Assembly (NCBI GenBank): GCA_964346275.1
Contig: CAYFUR010000003.1
Coordinates: 69,819-133,818, forward strand
Origin: CAYFUR01 sp964346275
Lineage (GTDB): Bacteria > Sumerlaeota > Sumerlaeia > SLMS01
Length of the DNA stretch: 64,000 nucleotides
Reading direction: 5' to 3'
In this document: in pieces, positions 60,316 through 64,000 of the stretch
How positions within the stretch are numbered: the first letter of the stretch is position 1
Layout: every line of letters begins with the position of its first letter
The notes under the pieces: generated by a model
The model's database searches: none
The model's input: only the letters and a program-made list of their open reading frames with translations
Told to the model about the DNA's origin: nothing
Translations under genes and position numbers: made by a program

Positions 60316-61726
60316 AACGGTTTCCAAATCTCCAGTTCAGCGCTGTCAGAAGAAAGACCAGGACGAACAGAACCCACGCGATGCCCGAGGCATAGCCCAG
60401 CTCGAGTTCCTCGAATGCCTTTTCATAGACATAATAGGCGAGCGTCTTGGTCGAACCAGCGGGGCCGCCTTCAGTCAGCACGCGCGCCTGTTCGAAGCCG
60501 CCCTGGAGCCCCAGGATCGTGCTCATGATGACGATGAAAAACGTTGTGGGCGCGAGCTGCGGCCAGGTGACATTCCAGAATCCCTGCCAGCGATTCGCGC
60601 CGTCTATACTCGCCGCTTCATAGAGATCCTTCGGGATATTCGAGAGTCCTGCGAGATAGAGCAGCATATTCTGGCCGCCGACCAGCATCCAGAATCCCAT
60701 GAGCATAATCGCCGGCTTGGCCCAGTCCGGGTCCGAGAGCCAGCGAGGGGGTTCGGCGTCTATATGGAGGAAATTAAAAATGATTCTCAGGCCTTCGTTC
60801 AGCGGGCCGAAAGTCGGATTGAACATCTGTTTCCAGAGCAGCATGACGGCAATGCCGGCAGTGAACGTTGGGATATAAAAGAGCGTCCGGAATGCATAGA
60901 TGCCGCCTGCAATGCCCAAGGCAGCGATCAACCAGAACGTTCCCCAAAGAACCCCCTGGTCGGGCATGCCGGCCTTCCAAAGCCAGACAACGCCCACAAC
61001 TCCGATGAGCGAGAGAATCAATCCCAGGCCCCATTTATTCCGGGCTCGGGTGCGCAGGATGGGCTCGGATAGAATCAGCGCCAGCGCCAGCGATCCAACG
61101 ATCGTGATCGGAATCGCCACTATCAGGTAGAGCGTGTTGTAGAGATAATAATAAAAGTTCGGGTCGATCGGCTCCCAGCGAGCCAGCACCGGGGCCTTGA
61201 GGAGATAAATTCCAATGATTCCGAGGGTGATCATGCCGGGACCGAGAGCGGCGGGACCGGCAAAAGCCGAATCATCATCGGTCAGGAAAAAAAAGCAGCC
61301 AAAGAGCATGAAAATGGCCACGAGCGCCGGGCCGACCCCCACGCTGGTCAGAAAGGACGCAGCGACCAACCCGATCGACGTGGCAAGACCGATCCAACCG
61401 CCCAGGCGAAGCCCTGCCATCTGGCGAGCCAGCGACGTGAGGGAAAAAATCACGCCGCCGATAGACAAGGCATAGCTTCCAAGAAAAGCCGCGATCCAGA
61501 AAAGCCCGCCGGAAGGCTCCGCGCCTTCGAGTGGGCGGAATCCAACCAGCCTCCAGACATTATCGAGCCCGGTGAAGCGCGGTTCCACAGCCGGCTTCAG
61601 GTTCCAATTGGTCACCACAAGCACCACGGAGAAGATCACCGGAAAGGCTACGAACAAAGCGAATCCGATGAAATTTGGAGCCAGGAAGCCGAGTGCGGCG
61701 AGGGTGTCGCGTTTTTTCTGGGTCAT
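60302..61726 (-). CDS. Carbohydrate ABC transporter permease, MalF-like, with extra membrane spans
   Basis: This 474-residue permease compares with a usual 290-320. The first span (AALGFLAPNFIGFALFVAFPVIFSVVL) and the C-terminal core with EAASIDGANRW and 'YEKAFEELELGYASGIAWVLFVLVFLLT' are standard MalF. Several additional hydrophobic segments lie between about 70 and 190. A further one or two are inserted between 'SLALALILSEP' and the canonical 'FRTLFYIPTFTAGIAVMLLWKQMFNPTFGPLN'. It heads the malF-malG unit and has a LacI-type operator 38-51 bases upstream. The transported sugar is unknown. Confidence 0.88.
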   Translation of the reverse strand: MTQKKRDTLAALGFLAPNFIGFALFVAFPVIFSVVLVVTNWNLKPAVEPRFTGLDNVWRLVGFRPLEGAEPSGGLFWIAAFLGSYALSIGGVIFSLTSLARQMAGLRLGGWIGLATSIGLVAASFLTSVGVGPALVAIFMLFGCFFFLTDDDSAFAGPAALGPGMITLGIIGIYLLKAPVLARWEPIDPNFYYYLYNTLYLIVAIPITIVGSLALALILSEPILRTRARNKWGLGLILSLIGVVGVVWLWKAGMPDQGVLWGTFWLIAALGIAGGIYAFRTLFYIPTFTAGIAVMLLWKQMFNPTFGPLNEGLRIIFNFLHIDAEPPRWLSDPDWAKPAIMLMGFWMLVGGQNMLLYLAGLSNIPKDLYEAASIDGANRWQGFWNVTWPQLAPTTFFIVIMSTILGLQGGFEQARVLTEGGPAGSTKTLAYYVYEKAFEELELGYASGIAWVLFVLVFLLTALNWRFGNRYVNY

Positions 61727-61763
61727 ATCGTCAAACTGAGAAAACAGAATCCAGGGGATTTCT

Positions 61764-61777
61764 TGTAACCGCTTACA
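61764..61777. promoter_or_regulatory. LacI-family operator upstream of the sugar permease genes
   Basis: TGTAACCGCTTACA is a near-perfect 14-bp palindrome with the central CG typical of LacI/GalR-family and CRE sites (TGTAAnCGnTTACA). It lies 38 bases upstream of the malF-like start on the minus strand, a fitting place for a local sugar-responsive repressor. The regulator gene is not in the window. Confidence 0.7.
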
Positions 61778-61843
61778 CTTACCCCCGAAACGGGTCTCCC
61801 GGGCAAACGAAAAATCAACCGCGCCAAGTTCTCTTTTCGAATT

Positions 61844-62782
61844 TCAGACAGGGTGGCAGAGAAAGGCGCCCCATTCCGACAATTCGAGGCGCCGGATCAT
61901 GCTCCATCCGCACTCTTTCAGCGAGGCGCTCACGGCGGGACGCTCATTCAGAAGGAACCCGGAAAGGATCATTGGCTTCCCAATCTCGCGCAGGGCGGCA
62001 AGATGAGGGGAGAATCGCTCGCTCAGCATATTGCAGGCGATATAGCCGGGTGCTGGGCATCCTGCCGAGAGAGCCTGCTCCAATCCCCGCAGCGGTTCTG
62101 CGGCATGGATGAACCGCACCGCGTCCTCCACCCCATTCAATCTCGCATTCAGATAAAAGTTTTCCTCGCAAACGGGATCGATCTCCAGGCCCGTGGCGAA
62201 AGAACCACCGAGCTTGATCCACCCGATCGACAAAATTCCCGATCCCGTACCGATATCGAGAAGGGCGCCCCCGTCCGGTGGGAGTTCCTCGATCATCTCG
62301 AGGCAAAGCCGGGTCGTCTCGTGAGAGCCCGTGCCGAAAGCCTGGCCAGGGTCGATGAGCAATCGAACAGGATCCTTCAGGCCCTCCTGGCCGAGCTTTT
62401 CCTCCCAAGGCGGACCGACCAGCAGGCGCTGGCCAACGCGCATTGTATGGAAATGGCGGCGCCACGATGCCCCCCAGTCCTCATCGGGAAGATTCGTCCA
62501 CCCCAGTTCGTAAAGGGAGCCCGGGAAGAAGCGGTCGGCAAGCCCCCGGATTTCCTTCTCCCGCGAATCCGCCTTCAAGGCGTCTTCCACAGCCTCGGCG
62601 GGAAAAAAGAAACGGACCGAGGAGGGCGCGCTCGCGGGCCCGCCTGTGTCTTGAGGAATCTCTCCCTCCTCTATGCCCAGCAGATCCAGGTCCGCCGTTG
62701 CCAGGGCAAAGAAGCTCTCCCAGGCCTCGAGAGAAGGAGGTGAAGAAAAGGAAAGTCGAAGAGTGGGCCAGGTTTTCTCCAT
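61844..62782 (-). CDS. prmA: Ribosomal protein L11 methyltransferase PrmA
   Basis: This 312-residue protein opens with a PrmA-type substrate-binding start (EKTWPTLRLSF). The catalytic domain has the hallmark GQAFGTGSHETTRLCLE, SAM motif I LLDIGTGSGILSIGWIKLG, acidic GLEIDP, and ACNMLSERFSPHL (usually CNILANPL). It trimethylates L11. ATG 62782 matches the family start; ATG 62842 would add 20 residues, and neither has a strong ribosome-binding site. It lies on the same strand upstream of the sugar permeases, separated by the operator region. Confidence 0.9.
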   Translation of the reverse strand: MEKTWPTLRLSFSSPPSLEAWESFFALATADLDLLGIEEGEIPQDTGGPASAPSSVRFFFPAEAVEDALKADSREKEIRGLADRFFPGSLYELGWTNLPDEDWGASWRRHFHTMRVGQRLLVGPPWEEKLGQEGLKDPVRLLIDPGQAFGTGSHETTRLCLEMIEELPPDGGALLDIGTGSGILSIGWIKLGGSFATGLEIDPVCEENFYLNARLNGVEDAVRFIHAAEPLRGLEQALSAGCPAPGYIACNMLSERFSPHLAALREIGKPMILSGFLLNERPAVSASLKECGWSMIRRLELSEWGAFLCHPV

Positions 62783-62842
62783 ATCGGGAAGATGGTTGCT
62801 AAAAATCGGAAAGGTGGCAACGTCGAAGATGGTCAATTCCAT

Positions 62843-63167
62843 GCCCGTGCCAGCGATTGGCTCGGACGGGTTACAAAAACTTGAAATCTTGTTTTAGATC
62901 CAATTGTCCGGATCCAAAATGCGAACAAAGAAATGAGACCGGCTGGAGACGAGAATTCCCTGAGATCCGCGTTGTAAAGACCCGCAGATTTTCGGCGGGA
63001 ATTTCTTTAATCATTGATTTCTATTGCAGGAACGAATCTGTCTCGAGTCTCCTAACCTTTCAACGTGCAGGTCTTGATTCGAAAAGAGTGCGGAGCGCAT
63101 GGCTGCCGCGGCTTTTGGAAAGCCTGTGTGTTTGATTGACCATCTTCTCTTTAAAGGCAGGTCTCAA
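62843..63167. other. Intergenic region between prmA and the beta-helix gene
   Basis: This region of about 325 bases between divergent genes holds a short hairpin CCCGC/GCGGG (62981-62999) followed by a T-rich stretch. It also carries the AAAGGCAGG ribosome-binding site for the gene at 63168. No convincing -35/-10 pair, RNA gene or reading frame was found. Confidence 0.4.
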
Positions 63168-64000
63168 ATGACAAAGTCCCCTTCGAGATCTTGGGCGCCA
63201 GTTTCGGCGCTGATTGCGAGTCTTGTGCTGGCCTCCTCGGCAGCCGCGCAGTCGACGGTAACTGTCCAAGCATTTTCGATCACAGGCGGAACACCGAGCG
63301 CATCAGACAACGACTTCACCCGCATCGACGATGCCGTGCAGGCAGCCGGAAACGGCGACACTCTGATTCTTGAGGGTGATTTCGACTGGTCTCAATCAGA
63401 TGCCATGTCGAGCTATACGGCGAGCCAGAGCACCGCGTCCTATGGCTACACCTGGAACGAAACTCCGATAACGGCGCTGATCGCCCCCGACGGCGTCAGC
63501 AATGTGACCATCGAAGCCCATGCCTCGGGCGCCTCCGTCACAGGTTTTGCCAAAACCGACACGCGAGCGGGCAACACCCACGGCGGCACCCGCGCCTATC
63601 CCCAGCCCGACCTCGGATTTATTTATTTCGGCGAGGGAAATACCGACGGCTGGACCGTTGACGGAGTCGTCCTGCGCGAATTTGAGCGCACCATCGTCTT
63701 CGCCGATTCCGGGACGCCCGGCTCGGCCCACAACACGACGATCCAGAACTGCACAATCGATATTTCCAACTGGCAGGTGAACATGGGCGTGGGAATCGCC
63801 CTGCGTGGCAGCAACTCGAACAACCTGCTTGTTGACGGAAACACTTTCGAGATGATCGTGAACTCGGGCTCCGCCGCCCAGAGCGGCTATGGCTACGTTA
63901 CGAACGCGATCCGCGCCGACAGCGGCGGAAATGAAGCCCTCCGCGATGCCCAGATCATCAACAACACCTTCGACGCGGTCCTGGATTCAAGCGCGATCAT
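63168..64000 (+). CDS. Secreted right-handed beta-helix protein, N-terminal part
   Basis: The frame is open from ATG 63168 to the right edge (about 277 residues). A signal peptide ends near residue 27 (LVLASSAAA, then QSTVTV). The mature part shows short repeating strands with Asn/Asp ladders: 'RIDDAVQAAGNGDTLILEGDF', 'VSNVTIEAHASGASVTGF', 'WTVDGVVLREFERTIVF', 'NTTIQNCTIDIS', 'NLLVDGNTFEMIV'. These are typical of parallel beta-helix (pectate-lyase-like) extracellular proteins. AAAGGCAGG precedes the ATG. Binding or cleavage of polysaccharide is likely for the family, but no active site can be judged from this part. Confidence 0.82.
   Translation, partial: MTKSPSRSWAPVSALIASLVLASSAAAQSTVTVQAFSITGGTPSASDNDFTRIDDAVQAAGNGDTLILEGDFDWSQSDAMSSYTASQSTASYGYTWNETPITALIAPDGVSNVTIEAHASGASVTGFAKTDTRAGNTHGGTRAYPQPDLGFIYFGEGNTDGWTVDGVVLREFERTIVFADSGTPGSAHNTTIQNCTIDISNWQVNMGVGIALRGSNSNNLLVDGNTFEMIVNSGSAAQSGYGYVTNAIRADSGGNEALRDAQIINNTFDAVLDSSAI

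Noticed and set aside
1..64000. tRNA, rRNA, CRISPR arrays and insertion sequences
   Set aside because: I read the intergenic regions and saw no cloverleaf-like sequence, regular spacer-repeat pattern or transposase motif; almost all sequence is explained by protein genes.

Overview
The window is chromosomal DNA of a Gram-negative-type bacterium of moderately high G+C (hand impression, upper fifties percent), densely packed with mostly housekeeping and envelope genes. Signs of a double membrane are an LptF/LptG-type permease, a SurA-like periplasmic isomerase, several lipoproteins, a pseudopilin and a Wzz-type protein. The zinc-ribbon Ser/Thr kinase with membrane segments, the GldG/DUF4340 ABC cluster, the long AtpB N-terminus and several reduced cassettes point to a poorly sampled lineage (planctomycete-, Hydrogenedentes- or Sumerlaeota-like). 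I cannot place it from the sequence alone. I saw no tRNA, rRNA, CRISPR array, insertion sequence or prophage.

Layout. 1-15.4 kb: surface glycan and envelope genes (Wzz-like protein, GT2 glycosyltransferase, methyltransferase, aldo/keto reductase, sigma-54 response regulator, NAD epimerase, two PMT/ArnT-like GT39 proteins around a PAP2 phosphatase, LptF/G-like permease, secreted metallophosphoesterase, CDF transporter). 15.6-18.2 kb: a secreted AttH/CrtC-like protein and modAB without modC. 18.4-21.9 kb: a large hybrid histidine kinase with two receivers and an Hpt domain. 21.9-25.6 kb: an orphan ABC ATPase and a translationally coupled lipid cassette (desaturase, NTF2-like, DUF1365, DUF2878). 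25.8-29.3 kb: miaB, a stand-alone Nfu N-domain protein, a small membrane protein, a pseudopilin and purine nucleoside phosphorylase. 29.3-34.4 kb: a four-gene ABC/GldG/DUF4340 operon. 34.3-39.9 kb: yaaA, a SurA-like PPIase, mnmE, a polytopic membrane protein and a cysteine-cluster protein. 40.0-47.8 kb: a complete F-type ATP synthase operon on the minus strand (atpZ-I-B-E-F-H-A-G-D-C). 48.0-53.9 kb: an ABC-F protein, the zinc-ribbon kinase and a class A beta-lactamase-like lipoprotein. 54.0-55.1 kb: a DUF883 (YqjD/ElaB-like), holin-like and small membrane protein trio. 55.2-57.7 kb: an MBOAT acyltransferase with an SGNH partner. 57.7-64 kb: a quinone-oxidoreductase-like MDR, two enlarged MalF/MalG-type sugar permeases behind a LacI-type operator, prmA, and the start of a secreted beta-helix protein.

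Genes working together: the ATP synthase operon is complete. The GldA/F/G-like trio plus DUF4340 should form one membrane complex. The MBOAT/SGNH pair and the GT39/PAP2/GT2/epimerase set are consistent with building and decorating surface glycan or lipid. Most junctions within operons overlap by 1-14 bases. Of eight convergent junctions, four interlock their stop codons in exactly four bases.

The most unusual things are a run of 24 cytosines in the linker before the DNA-binding domain of the sigma-54 regulator, the enlarged MalF/MalG pair, the reduced lipid cassette, the AtpB extension, and an excess of the octamer GTCTATAC. Starts were chosen from ribosome-binding sites and family alignment from memory; no database search was possible.
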